A stretch of DNA of 64,000 bases from Epithemia pelagica (taxonomy: Eukaryota > Bacillariophyta > Bacillariophyceae > Surirellales > Surirellaceae). A program made the position numbers and the translations under genes. Every line of letters starts with the position of its first letter. The stretch's first letter is position 1. Location of the stretch: positions 186,001-250,000 of the forward strand of contig OX337234.1 of assembly GCA_946965045.2 (NCBI GenBank). Direction: 5' to 3'. Positions 52,601-61,417 of this stretch are shown here, one piece after another. The notes below the pieces were generated by a model. It ran no database searches, had not been told where the DNA came from, and saw only the letters and a list, made by a program, of their open reading frames with translations.

Positions 52601-52872
52601 GTGTGATGGTAGACGACACATCGGGAGAATGGACTCCAAGTCGATGTTGGACGGCACCACTCCATCTTGGTACCGAAACAAAGCTTTATGACTCGATTGG
52701 ATGTCTTTGGGAAGATTTTATTGAGGAAGTGCTGATATGTATGCCCAGAATCTCCGAAACGAATGGAAGTTTCACGAATTTGTATTATATCGTCGGAAAT
52801 TTATGGAGAGAACGACAACCTAATGGACTGCATACAATACCGGATATACGGGCTATCACATCTAATGAATAA
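49639..52872 (+). CDS. Element gene 2: 1077-aa transposase-like protein
   Basis: An uninterrupted frame from ATG 49639 (an in-frame TTG just before it was not used). The N-terminus has Cys pairs suggestive of a zinc finger (CPECYMSVVC, CCKLCIGDSGHCGK). The middle contains ISIDRPERTSMFNIGDHNGTY followed by LPACTKCKKE. The second half has CHFAPMHMLFLGHVKSNIEM and SKWLGKYNKLATFGKQ, a pattern I associate with large stramenopile transposon proteins. A basic patch KKRKKQRRKKPTKR at about residues 590-605 may be an NLS. Acidic residues D (ISID) and later Asp/Glu could form a DDE core, but I cannot assign all three. Position, size and element ends make it the best transposase candidate. Confidence 0.65.
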   Translation: MQIDDPCKLIDNDILMDSLSTPTTLEIQCPECYMSVVCIPAKASPPEMEKFLYEGTCSNSISNCSMASKTFFCCKLCIGDSGHCGKSTGYIRQWKYVRRHYSTSFHQTRLSSTRCSALKDYVQEEQDHFVPDVDSGDSVFIEETTVAVPEVIPSLQELRGLGFDKDSMTPRFMIEELRCKGQGIRWLTANAFGLQSSQVSDEEARFCLRLSSLLVQLSEHQKKQLGEILTIAGNNGHPQLSIFQNIRLPTTSEDFDRFFLTGKNAILPNLPHPVPKNTPDGTHSFVSLTDLLANEFGKATEFDQFEFYTTIQLGPHDRVPSVSSTMCANSLYITLKECHKETDEAQHEAQGESFVIYLWLREWRDDFDPNNTKSSRNQVWCNTFTLSPPQQSTNIRGATTYYMGLSSKGDDHRQIEEIMANELDLLSSVGMQVYHGGLRKVIRIKVGKLLISIDRPERTSMFNIGDHNGTYSTCWGFASSVDGNCMVNHLPACTKCKKERSDRLLNDSTTSTTASSTCNSCSNWNLEDPKFVFLAPPEYPQRYDQSTDAPQPPILRNLWYRIEDIQTATTNEGEETNQEENGEGTSKKRKKQRRKKPTKRIYLRTVRLSVTWLKEAVTFACHNVRQPFEIQRPSKKFWTKSNFVAFLKTCALTNRMIESLYQECSSRVIDPTLPVCWNDATSLAKCHFAPMHMLFLGHVKSNIEMMSKWLGKYNKLATFGKQANKYLNGIRSLRATKFFCAQPLSTSSWGTGVWVSENYLLGARLWRFIIAIPSICNDRLFHSPTYKEEWNTVSKFMTSMTMCLGRIMTNQKTIPDMEDYIHLYMDYMVEVDRILASVDRQKKNPNFVKSNSLGILSCAKAHEEMGPALLHWEGGWEGERKIQQVKPMLTIKRSTANWTMITMRKLYQYDTLEWMLDKMDEQNGSRSRRKRDSDAVLKVFKNRQEMEQDLASNAILCGLLGNDKHIYLAYRPTGEEEGNTRRLVKICRVMVDDTSGEWTPSRCWTAPLHLGTETKLYDSIGCLWEDFIEEVLICMPRISETNGSFTNLYYIVGNLWRERQPNGLHTIPDIRAITSNE

Positions 52873-52898
52873 TACATGCTATTAACTATCTATGTACC

Positions 52899-54344
52899 CT
52901 AGTCAGATGAGCTATGAATAGATGAAATTATCCAGGGATAAGCGACTCGAGTGGAAACCATAGTCCAAACATGAAGACGACGGTTTGTTTTGAGGTCCTT
53001 TTTAATGTACCCCGCCTTCTCGATCGCCCTGAGGATTGTTGTGGTATATCGCAAAGATGAATTTTCGTGTTGATGACAACACTTAGTGACTCTTTCGTGA
53101 ATATCAGATGAAGTGATCCAACCATCTTCCTTGTGGTGGTCAACAAAATAACATAGCATGTAATAAATACAAAGCAGATTGGAATCGAGAATGGAATGTG
53201 AAGGGATAAAACAAACTTGATTCGTCCATTTCATGACACAACGTAGAGTCTGGTGGTTCACGGAGCATCGAGACCATCCAGGTTCGGGCACGGATTTGAA
53301 ATTGTCCACAGGCGTGTTGTTCAATAAGGGAAGCAACCTATTCTTCGTTCCAGTCCGAGTTCCCATGCAACGACGTGGGATAAATATAATGAGTCCGGCA
53401 CCCCACGTTTGTCCTTCTGTAAGGGAAGGAAATTTCGAAATGCATTTTGATCTCCGAATGGGAATTGTGTCCAGAAGTTCTTGCACTTTCTGAAAGTAAG
53501 GTAACGGAGTGGAGCAGCTCAACCCAGTTGTGACACCACGGGCGTCCATACTCTGTTTGGTTTCTTCAAGTTCGATGTCGAACTGACGCCCAACAAGAAC
53601 AATTCCGCATTTGCACCATTTGCCAAGAGTGACATATGCTACTCGATCAATGAAATTCTTCGGACTGGTCATTGTTAAAAGCATGTGATTTGTTCGTGCG
53701 CCTGTGAGAATTTCGTCGACGATAATATAGAAACCATGGTGCGTCGACAATTGACCAAGTCTCTCCAAGAACCGAATGCTTAGAGTACTTCCATTAGAAG
53801 CAAGAAGTAACTCTAAGAAGAGAACTTTCACCGGTTGTCCCAAGGTATGTTGGTACATACATCGTTTGTGGATATGGTTTAAGCACAAGTCTTCATATGA
53901 GTCTTGTCCTCTTGTTCCCATAATTCCTTGGATACAATATGGTAAGGCGATTGTACGTGCTCGTGCCGAAGAAGAAATATCATCACACGTGGGTGCGTAG
54001 ATGTAAGAAGGCCCATCGTTCACTCTGAAGTCAGCCGTAGACCAAGATTGTAGCGGCCCCAAATCTCCCGATATATAACTTCCACATCCGACCAGAACAC
54101 AATTGGTATCTCCCTTACTCAAACTCGTGATGGCAAATAAATTTGCATCGGAGCCATTGGGTGTCAACTTTTCCAAAGAGAATTGTCCTTTTGTTGTGTC
54201 CTTGATAATGGATCGTAATTCGATCTCGGACTGTTTGTCGTCGGATAGATAACAGTCGGTAAGCGTACGTTTGTTGGAACGTCGTCGTGAGTGTTCGATT
54301 AGAACATACGAAGAACCCCAGTTATTTGCGAAATCATCCGACAT
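52899..54344 (-). CDS. Element gene 3: class III PLP aminotransferase-like protein with C-terminal winged-helix-like domain
   Basis: 481 aa from ATG 54344. Residues 61-75 (TPNGSDANLFAITSL) correspond to the NSGSEANEAALKLAR-type loop of class III aminotransferases. Residues 204-219 (GFYIIVDEILTGARTN) correspond to the LIxDEVxTGxGRTG signature, with D210 as the PLP-nitrogen ligand. K242 in YVTLGKWCKCG sits 32 residues on, in the position of the Schiff-base lysine. Residues about 395-465 (DIHERVTKCCHQHENSS, TTILRAIEKAGYIKKD, RRLHVWTMV) look like a winged helix. That reverses the MocR order (wHTH first, aminotransferase second). Flanking domain parts are highly diverged. The key PLP residues are kept, so cofactor binding is plausible. 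The stop is 26 bp from the stop of the convergent transposase-like gene, so it is an integral part of the element. Confidence 0.7.
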   Translation of the reverse strand: MSDDFANNWGSSYVLIEHSRRRSNKRTLTDCYLSDDKQSEIELRSIIKDTTKGQFSLEKLTPNGSDANLFAITSLSKGDTNCVLVGCGSYISGDLGPLQSWSTADFRVNDGPSYIYAPTCDDISSSARARTIALPYCIQGIMGTRGQDSYEDLCLNHIHKRCMYQHTLGQPVKVLFLELLLASNGSTLSIRFLERLGQLSTHHGFYIIVDEILTGARTNHMLLTMTSPKNFIDRVAYVTLGKWCKCGIVLVGRQFDIELEETKQSMDARGVTTGLSCSTPLPYFQKVQELLDTIPIRRSKCISKFPSLTEGQTWGAGLIIFIPRRCMGTRTGTKNRLLPLLNNTPVDNFKSVPEPGWSRCSVNHQTLRCVMKWTNQVCFIPSHSILDSNLLCIYYMLCYFVDHHKEDGWITSSDIHERVTKCCHQHENSSLRYTTTILRAIEKAGYIKKDLKTNRRLHVWTMVSTRVAYPWIISSIHSSSD

Positions 54345-55028
54345 CGCTTATTCTCTATTATCTCTCGTCTTTGTGTCGCCTCTCGCACCGTCTCTCTCGT
54401 TGTTGTTTTCCGCCCTCACACACACACACTCTCTCTCTCTCTCGTCGTGTGGGGGGTAGAATTTGGCGGGTCGCAGAGAAAATGTGAGAGGAAAAATGAT
54501 GCATGTATACGACTGCCGGCATGCGTGTCGGACTTTGGCAAGACCAAATGACGATGAGTCAATACCGATATAGATTTAAATTATTATATTGGATATTGAT
54601 ATTGAATCAATTTTTATGTTTAATAAGGAATATGATATGAGCAAATTTCATAGAGCATCTGTTCGGCTCTACAAGGAAACAGTACAGATATGAGATTGTT
54701 CTATTCATATTACGTTTGTGAATAAAGGATATTGTATGGATGAAATAAATATCAATCGAATAGGAAATTGGATGTGTGAGATACATAGACCGATAAGAAT
54801 GAATGATATGTTGTTTTGAAATAATCGTTGTCTAAGTATCATGGATCGAAGTGAGCAAGCTTGTTTGATCATTTATAGATTACCAAGACCAAGACCATTT
54901 ATAATCCCAGATCCGTTATTGGAAATTCGAAATATAGCATTGGATTGATATGTGTATAAATGAGAGAGAGAGAAAGGTGCATGATCATAGAGAGACATCT
55001 CGAGAGAGACAACGGCATTCTCACCACC
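54345..55028. promoter_or_regulatory. Divergent promoter region of element genes 3 and 4
   Basis: Holds a (CA)n(CT)n microsatellite at about 54417-54445 and then about 400 bp of AT-rich sequence without a gene. Promoters for both flanking genes must lie here. A second purine-rich agagagagagaaagg stretch is just upstream of gene 4. Confidence 0.4.
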
Positions 55029-56060
55029 ATGTCGTCGTCGTCTTCGGAATCGTCGTCGTCTTCGGAATCGTCGTATGGAGACACTGTATGCGTCAATCAT
55101 GTACCTTACTTTGATTGGGTACTGATGGACAATATAAGGATTGGTTCGTTCATGGCCATCCAGATGAGAGACCAAGAAGATCCAACGGAAATATCCATCG
55201 TCCGGTTGGAAGAACGACAACAAGACGACGACGTGGATCCAGAGATAGCGTCAACAAATATCAGGTTGCGTCTTTTCCCACCCTTGTTTCCGAACAAGCG
55301 TGTGAGTTGGCATCCCAAAATGCCCAAACACGACCACGAAGAAATCGAAAATGGACATGGATCCAAGCATCAAGAACTGTATGAGTCAACAGAGAATCTC
55401 TGGATTGCTGGTGAGAAACCGGATGAAAAGATAAAGCTACTGTTCCCAACTTTCGTTTTCACTTTGGATGAATTATGCAAACCACAAAATGTATGGGCAG
55501 AAGGAATGTCGAACGTCTATTATGTTCGATTCTGGCACCATACCATCAATTCGTACACAAAAAAAACAAAGCACCGTCTCGAACCATTACCATCAACGGC
55601 CTGTATGGGTTTCCCAAATAACAACCCGGACTACAAGCATCCAAGTAATCTAATTATTCCGCGACGGTGCTTCCATTACAATGTTTGGTTTGGATTGTAC
55701 AATCTGCGCAAACAGCTTCTGAAAAAGATGGCAAAGGATGACATTTCAAGCAGTGACAAGAGAGATGAATTGACAATGAAGGTCGGGTGTATTCCCATGG
55801 AGTGTATTCAGTACATACACACGCTGGGAAACTCGGTTATATCGACTCGCAAACTAAGAATGTCTTACCAATCGGGTTTCCTCCGATTTGAAACAGTGGG
55901 AGACTTGATCTATCTCAATTCTCTGTTTGGGAAAAGAGACAAATGTCTCAAACGAGGACATCACCTCAGTGTTGGTAAGTCAGATAAGAAGAGTAAGACA
56001 AAGGATGCCGACAATTATGATACAAAGAAGACAAAAGGATTGATGTGGGAGATATCGTGA
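55029..56060 (+). CDS. Element gene 4: Ser-rich 343-aa protein, unknown
   Basis: Starts at ATG 55029 (MSSSSSESSSSSESSYGD). Codons upstream in the same frame are purine-repeat UTR. Residues about 20-85 (VCVNHVPYFDWVLMDNIRIGSFMAIQM, TEISIVRLEERQQ) resemble the beta-rich start of a BAH-like or other chromatin reader, by pattern only. The middle is mixed alpha/beta with KLLFPTFVFTLDELCKP and YYVRFWHHTINSYTKKT. The tail is basic (KSDKKSKTKD). No cysteine clusters. An accessory protein of the element, function unknown. Confidence 0.6.
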   Translation: MSSSSSESSSSSESSYGDTVCVNHVPYFDWVLMDNIRIGSFMAIQMRDQEDPTEISIVRLEERQQDDDVDPEIASTNIRLRLFPPLFPNKRVSWHPKMPKHDHEEIENGHGSKHQELYESTENLWIAGEKPDEKIKLLFPTFVFTLDELCKPQNVWAEGMSNVYYVRFWHHTINSYTKKTKHRLEPLPSTACMGFPNNNPDYKHPSNLIIPRRCFHYNVWFGLYNLRKQLLKKMAKDDISSSDKRDELTMKVGCIPMECIQYIHTLGNSVISTRKLRMSYQSGFLRFETVGDLIYLNSLFGKRDKCLKRGHHLSVGKSDKKSKTKDADNYDTKKTKGLMWEIS

Positions 56061-56109
56061 CGTCTCTCCTATATAGAAAAAACGTCTCGATGAAAAATTC
56101 AGAAGAGAA

Positions 56110-56355
56110 ATAAACAGTCAAAAAATAACTGATTGAAAGTGATACGGTTACTTGTAACTGAGTAACTTTTTAGTCAGTTATGATCTTCGACTAAAGATTA
56201 AGTCGGTTAACTCGGAATCGTCTTATGATAAAACGATTGGTGTAACCGACTTTTGAAAGACGGATATGCATCAGTGGTCAGTCAGTTCGGTTTTAATCGT
56301 TTAATTATAAGTCAGTTAGAAAACCGGTTAGTCAGTTGGAGATTGATTTGCAGTG
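56110..56355. repeat. Right subterminal and terminal repeats of the CACTA-like element
   Basis: Contains aacagtcaaaa (56114), tagtcagttatg (56171), aagtcggttaac (56200), ggtcagtcagttcgg (56276), aagtcagttaga (56310) and tagtcagttgga (56329), then the terminal TTGATTTGCAGTG, which is inverted relative to the left end. Confidence 0.65.
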
Positions 56356-57411
56356 TGGTTTGTAAAAAATATCTAGGTAGGGGTAACTAGGGCAAAAGCT
56401 ACTCGTGGTATCTTTCGATTTTCGGGTCCGGTCGCACATGCGTATAATGAGTGCAATCGCAAAATCGCGTTTTGATAGAATGGCCTGCATGAAAGCGCGA
56501 TGCGATTTGGAAGGAATTTTGGTGAGCATGAGCACCAAAATCGCGCTTTCGCGCGTCGATAGAATGGGCCCCGCAGTGCATGCGATCACGCGTGACTCAC
56601 TCACATGCTTGGGGGTATGTGGCTCCTGAATACGACGGATACTGAACTCAGCCGTCCTATACCGCCTTGGCGGTTTCAATTGTACGGACACTGACGTGGT
56701 TTTGTCTCTTGGAACTCAGCGAGACAATGGCGCACACACACCGATCATCGGTATTAGCCCTCTCTGTTCGACCGAACCAGAAACCAGAAAAGATCTGGAG
56801 TTGGTGCTGGTGAATGCAAACGAGAAAATCTAGATAGGCCTCACAAGCAAAAAGTGTTTTCTTTACAAGTCTCTTGATTGGTCATTTATTTTCCCTACCA
56901 GGATGATGATGACTACACTGCTACTAGTTCTAATTTCGTGGACCCATAAGGTTATGGTCGCTGCCTTTGGTTTGACTGCGTGGTCCTTTTATCCTCGTGT
57001 GTGCGAATGAGGGCAACTTTTCATCCAGCATTGCTAAACTCTTGATCAAACGCATGCAGGGGTCGATGCTGGACCAGGTGATTTTGTTTCGTTGAACGAG
57101 ACAGAACGGGTCCTTTTGCAATAAAGTACTGCATCGGCCGATCAGCTAATATCACAGCAAAAACAAATGGACGGTACAATGTCATTCAAGAGTCATGCTT
57201 ATAAAGAGTTCGAACGGATGAACAACAAGAACAAAAAGAGTTGTCCTCTCGAACCAAGGACAGCGTGGGCGGTGGACCTCATTCTGGAGGTATTGGAGGT
57301 TGCGGTCCAGTAGTCTTTGATGACTGACTGGATTGTCTCTTTACGATGAGTCGTAAAAGTTCCGAGCAGCTCTTTCTGCGACGGGTGATCGCGTAGGCAT
57401 TGGTGGAAACG
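56356..57411. other. Intergenic; includes a GC-rich inverted-repeat patch
   Basis: At about 56515-56540 attttggtg/caccaaaat flank an 8-nt loop, within a patch rich in cgcg and gcgattt strings (56450-56590). From about 56750 the sequence is the counterpart of 37770 onward, the start of the Kelch upstream duplication. No gene supported. Confidence 0.45.
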
Positions 57412-57560
57412 AGGCCCAGATGGAAGAATTATTTGACGGTGCTGAGGAGCTCACCATGGGTGTTTCGGAGGTGGTGGAGCTGTGGAGGTGTCGGGACCTG
57501 GAACGAACATGGGAAATGCTTAGTGCACTATGAAACAACGCATCAAGTAGGCATGCTCGG
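57412..57560 (+). pseudogene. Relic of a small secreted-protein gene (tail and 3' flank)
   Basis: Matches the end of copy 4 (tttgacgg-t--gaggag-tcaccatgg, tttcggaggtggt, cctgga-cgaacatgggaaat) and its downstream flank (acaacgcatca-gta--catgc). The signal peptide and basic cluster are gone and the frame is broken. It shows that the secreted-gene plus Kelch cassette was copied as a unit. Confidence 0.55.
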
Positions 57561-58007
57561 ACGTCGTCCATCGAAATGCCCTCTATGACGAATCAAGCAA
57601 TCGTTATTCACTCATAAGGCAATGCGTCTATTCTGTCAGTTCAACGAGCACATGACACGTCTGCATGCGAATCAGCACCTCTTTTGATCCGTCGAGGTGT
57701 CCCCTCTCCACCATCCGATTCTTTTCCCTCTACACGTCGAGTCTCCCAACACAGCATGTATGTGATGGATTTGGATCGGTCGAATTGTGCTCCACGAAGA
57801 ACGAGCACGAATCAACAACAAACACACCAATGTCTACTTGATCACGGAACGAGAACGAAACAGTGAGTCGAAACGCATCCATAACCCATCTTGTTTGTTC
57901 GAACTAGACTTGACTGCATCCATCACAACGCTCCTGGCTGCCACAAAAAGAAAGCGCTCCTCGTAGAGGAAGGACCTTTTTCTGATCAATTCCACAAAGA
58001 AAAACCA

Positions 58008-59161
58008 ATGCTGACAAGGATGAAGATCCAGGAACAAGCCTTGTTGTCAGGGTTGGTCTTTGCCGACAGCAAGGACACCATAGAAACACTCAGTGGAGGC
58101 CATATAGTGATAATTGGCCTCCACTACATGGACATTACGGCTGGGGTCACGGGTTGGTTGTCGTTCATCATCCAGAAACGAACCACGACAAGATGGTGGT
58201 TTTGTTGGGAGGATGGCCGGAACCTACTTCTGATGGTACCACAAATTCGGTAAGACTCTTGAACGTCTGCGAGAAAAGATGGCAAACTGGACCGCCTCTA
58301 CAAGAAAAACGAAAATACCTTGCTTCCGTGGTATGCAATGGCGTTGTTTACGTCATTGGTGGGCACAATGGCCAAACTGTCGGCGATTTACTTCATTCAT
58401 CGTCATCTTCTTTTAGGAACAACTTCACCGGATGGAAAACGTTGAATTGTTGTTTGACAAGTAAACGATATGAGTGCGCCGCTGTAGCTGTTTCTGACAG
58501 ATTCATTATGGTGGCGGGCGGACGCAATCATAGTGACGACAATTGCTCATCATCCGTTGATATCCTGGACACGGCATCTGGAAACCCGTATTCAGTCGTA
58601 TCTGGACCATCCTTGAAAAAAGGTCGAAGCGATTTTGTTATGGCTGTGGTAGGTTCACGCATCTATGCTGTTGGTGGGAGTGTGGGAAAATTCCCCTATG
58701 CTCGATCATTGGAATCGGTCGAATACCTGGAATTTGATGACTGGTTGGATCCTGTCACATCCACTTCCCCATTGTCCACAAAGTCCTGGACCATTCACAA
58801 GGAACTCATTTTGAACAAGCCGAGATCTGAATTGTCTGCAGTACAAGTGGGCTCCTGTCTTGTTGTTGCAGGAGGAGGCGATGCCAGCGGTAAATGCGTA
58901 CGCTCAGTGGAGGTTTTGGATACTGTGAGAAACATGGTTTGGGAGCTTCCGGGATTGTCTAGTATGAAGAGTTTTTGTGGCATGATATCGTCGTCGAATG
59001 CTATTGCTGTGATTACTCGTAATGATGCATTGGAATTCTCGTTTGAAACACTGTCACTTGTGGATAAGAAGAGTTGGCTCTTTGCACTTTTGTTGGAAAT
59101 TGGCAAAGTTCCAACCTCACCTGGGTCATCTTATGGAAGCAGTACAATACGCTCATGCTGA
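58008..59161 (+). pseudogene. Kelch-repeat gene C, frameshifted
   Basis: ATG 58008 opens MLTRMKIQEQALLSGLVFADSKDT as in A and B. Comparison with B shows a net 2-base gain at about 58085-58095 (gaaacactcagtgg against gaaccacagtgg), which shifts the frame. The Kelch frame resumes from about 58154 (VVVHHPETNHDKMVVLLGGW) and runs intact to 59161 with blades VVYVIGGHNG, FIMVAGGRN, RIYAVGGSVG and LVVAGGGDAS. A shorter product from an internal Met (about 58193) cannot be excluded. The C-terminal block SLVDKKSWLFALLLEIGK is conserved. Confidence 0.65.
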
Positions 59162-60012
59162 AGCCTGTCTTTGGATCCTGTGTGAAAGAGTGTCTGTGGT
59201 AATGGGCCATGGTAGGAATCTAGGACTTGAAACCTTTTTGTGACATGAATTGTTGCAACCTTGAATAAGAAGAAGCATGAAAAAACAGAGGAGGATATTA
59301 AAGCTTTGTTCCACAAATGTCTTGATCAATAAAGGAACGCCCGTTCTTGTTCTACGGCAATCCAAAAAATGTCTTATCCACTCCTTCTCCTACAGGGAGT
59401 AGTAGAGGAAGCTGCAATCACTTCGGCGTAGCTGTCTGTCCCTGTCCCTCTGTGCTTATGAGCACCAAAAGATACTCCTCCTTTTCTTGTTATGACGTTG
59501 AATGACATTTAGTGTTTGAGATTCAAGGAGTGACTCTTGTTGTCACCAACCGTCAGATCTACAGCCCAAAAAGTTCGCTTGCGTCCACCCACGTAAAACC
59601 CTTGTCACTCGCGGTATTGAATCATGGACCGTTCAAAGACCTATTCTTCGCGAGGTAGTTCGATGAGTCCCGCCGTTGCGATTTCCGTCATGACATGAAG
59701 AGGTTCCCAAAACGATCCCTCTCTCTTCTCTCTCTCTCATTTTGCGGAACCAGCGTGAGTAGGGAACGATCAACACATGCCACAACTTGGGCGGGACCCA
59801 AAAGGTTGGAACTGTACTTACAAAAGAGTGCGACCATACTCGAGAAACAAGAAAAGAAATCCAGCGGCAGAAACGTGTCTATTCTTGTCCGCGTTTCCCT
59901 CAGCATACTTTGACATTGCGACCATTGCAATAGGAACGACCGTCCATTGAACAAGGCGCTTGATGTTGGTATACGACTGTTGTGGTCCATGCGATTGCGT
60001 GGGATCAAAGTT
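59162..60012. other. Intergenic block duplicated at 31035-31916
   Basis: From about 59335 it matches 31238 onward (cccgttctt, cactccttctcctac, ggagtagtagaggaagct, cgcgaggtag). A CTCT-rich stretch at 59717-59740 replaces a different sequence in the other copy. No independent gene supported. Confidence 0.5.
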
Positions 60013-60496
60013 TCAAGCAGACACAAAGAGGCAGGGGAAACACGATCCTGACAAACTCGATCCGAATGCGCGGGATCGAGATTCCGCTGCCTCTTTGTGG
60101 CTGATTGCAGCTTTTTGAATGGCACCTTCAATGCCTTGTGCTGCCTGCGTGGTTGAGTTTGCAACCTCGTCTTTCCTCGTGGCGCTTTTATGCGCACAAC
60201 AAAGAACGGTTTCTCCAACAGGGGATTTCTTACCATTTGGAGCAACCATTCTTTGTTGTGAGCATTCAAGCACCATGAAGGAAGCTGGAATCTCATCCAA
60301 GGAAGCAGCGCACGCCGCTGCATGCTTGGGTGTTCAATAGAGTCAAATGCATTGGCTCAATTTCACCTGCGTAAATGTAAACATGAGAGAGCGATAGGTG
60401 AGAAACTCGGTTAAAGAGATTGTACAGCATTGGGCTAAGGTTTCAGTTACCGTTCTTCAGTTCAATGGTCTGGGAACTGATGTTTGGATCTGTCAT
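60013..60496 (-). CDS. Small two-exon protein of unknown function, copy 2
   Basis: Exon 1 is 60451-60496 and exon 2 is 60013-60317, with the intron between them as in copy 1, giving about 116 aa. The donor here is GTAACT rather than GTAAGT, which may weaken splicing. The protein equals copy 1 to RSRAFGS, then runs 14 residues further (SLSGSCFPCLFVSA), because copy 1 has a TGA where this copy has a codon. Changes between copies are mostly conservative. No domain is known. Confidence 0.4.
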
Positions 60497-61417
60497 GGTG
60501 TAATGTTGGTGATTGTGAAAACTGTGAGCGTTGTGTGTGGTGATTGTGCTCGGGGGTGTTAGTTTCAAAAGGCAGCAATATGATTGGGTTAGAAATGTCG
60601 TTTCACAAAAAATCACTTAGGAAACAAATGTCGTTATAAGTGTCTTGCCGTGTCCCGGGAACCCATCGAATCACGGACAAAAAACATGGAGGGAAGATTC
60701 CATCAGCCGATCCGGTCGGTCCTTCACGGTCGCCCATGGCATGGCCAAGTCGACCATTGCGACAAGTCCTCTTCTGACCATCTCATGACCCTTTTGAGCA
60801 TGGTCAGAAGCCTGCAATAGCAGCACTTCCCTACCAAAGCTGACCCGGCGTGGATTCCGACATGCCGTACTCGCCCCGATGTCACACACCGAATTCCTCT
60901 TATTTCACTATACGAAAAAGAGTAGTAGCGTTTTTTGTTAAGTATAAGGCGAATCTTAGAGAAAATTTCATGCCAAAGCCACAACGCCTCATTCAACGAC
61001 GATTTCCATCGCAACGGAACATAGACCACTGTTATGATCCGTTGGATTTAGACATTTCAATATATGGAGAACCTTATTCCAATGGCATATAACAGCCATC
61101 TCATGTCCATAACAACGAATTTGCCGACCGAAAATAGGCCCCCAAAAATTCATGCCAACCATCGGGACTCAACCAAAATTTCATTTAACCGTCGTGACTC
61201 AACCAAAAGAAATATACGGACATGAACATGAACATAACAGCCAAGTCGCTTTTTTATCGTTGTTGACTCGCATTTTTATGACCGACTGATGGAAATTCTT
61301 GTCTCACATTATCAGGTTCCCTTTTTCCGTTGACAATGGAAACGAAGTAGACTTGCCATTGTACTTCACATCAACACTCGGAACGTTCACATCAACACTC
61401 GGAACGTAATCCCAACC
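60497..61417. other. Intergenic region before the large right-edge gene
   Basis: No gene supported. Just before the next start, cacatcaacactcggaacgt is repeated twice in tandem (about 61369-61408). Two nearly identical phrases (-aaaattcatg-caaccatcg-gactcaaccaaaa and atttaaccgtcgtgactcaaccaaaa) lie at about 61146-61208. Confidence 0.45.

Larger units (their letters stand above)
45756..56355. mobile_element. CACTA/EnSpm-like DNA transposon with four genes
   Basis: The left end CACTGCAACTCAA and the reverse complement of the right end CACTGCAAATCAA match at 12 of 13 bases. The outermost CACTG is the hallmark of this superfamily. The dinucleotide tg flanks both sides (45754-45755 and 56356-56357), compatible with a 2-bp TSD. 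The first about 350 bp and the last about 250 bp are crowded with AGTCAGT(T/C) and ACTGACT-type motifs, as expected of subterminal transposase-binding repeats. Between them are four genes in alternating orientation (-,+,-,+), tightly spaced at the centre (26 bp between genes two and three). Boundaries were found by eye and the TSD is weak evidence on its own. Confidence 0.65.
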
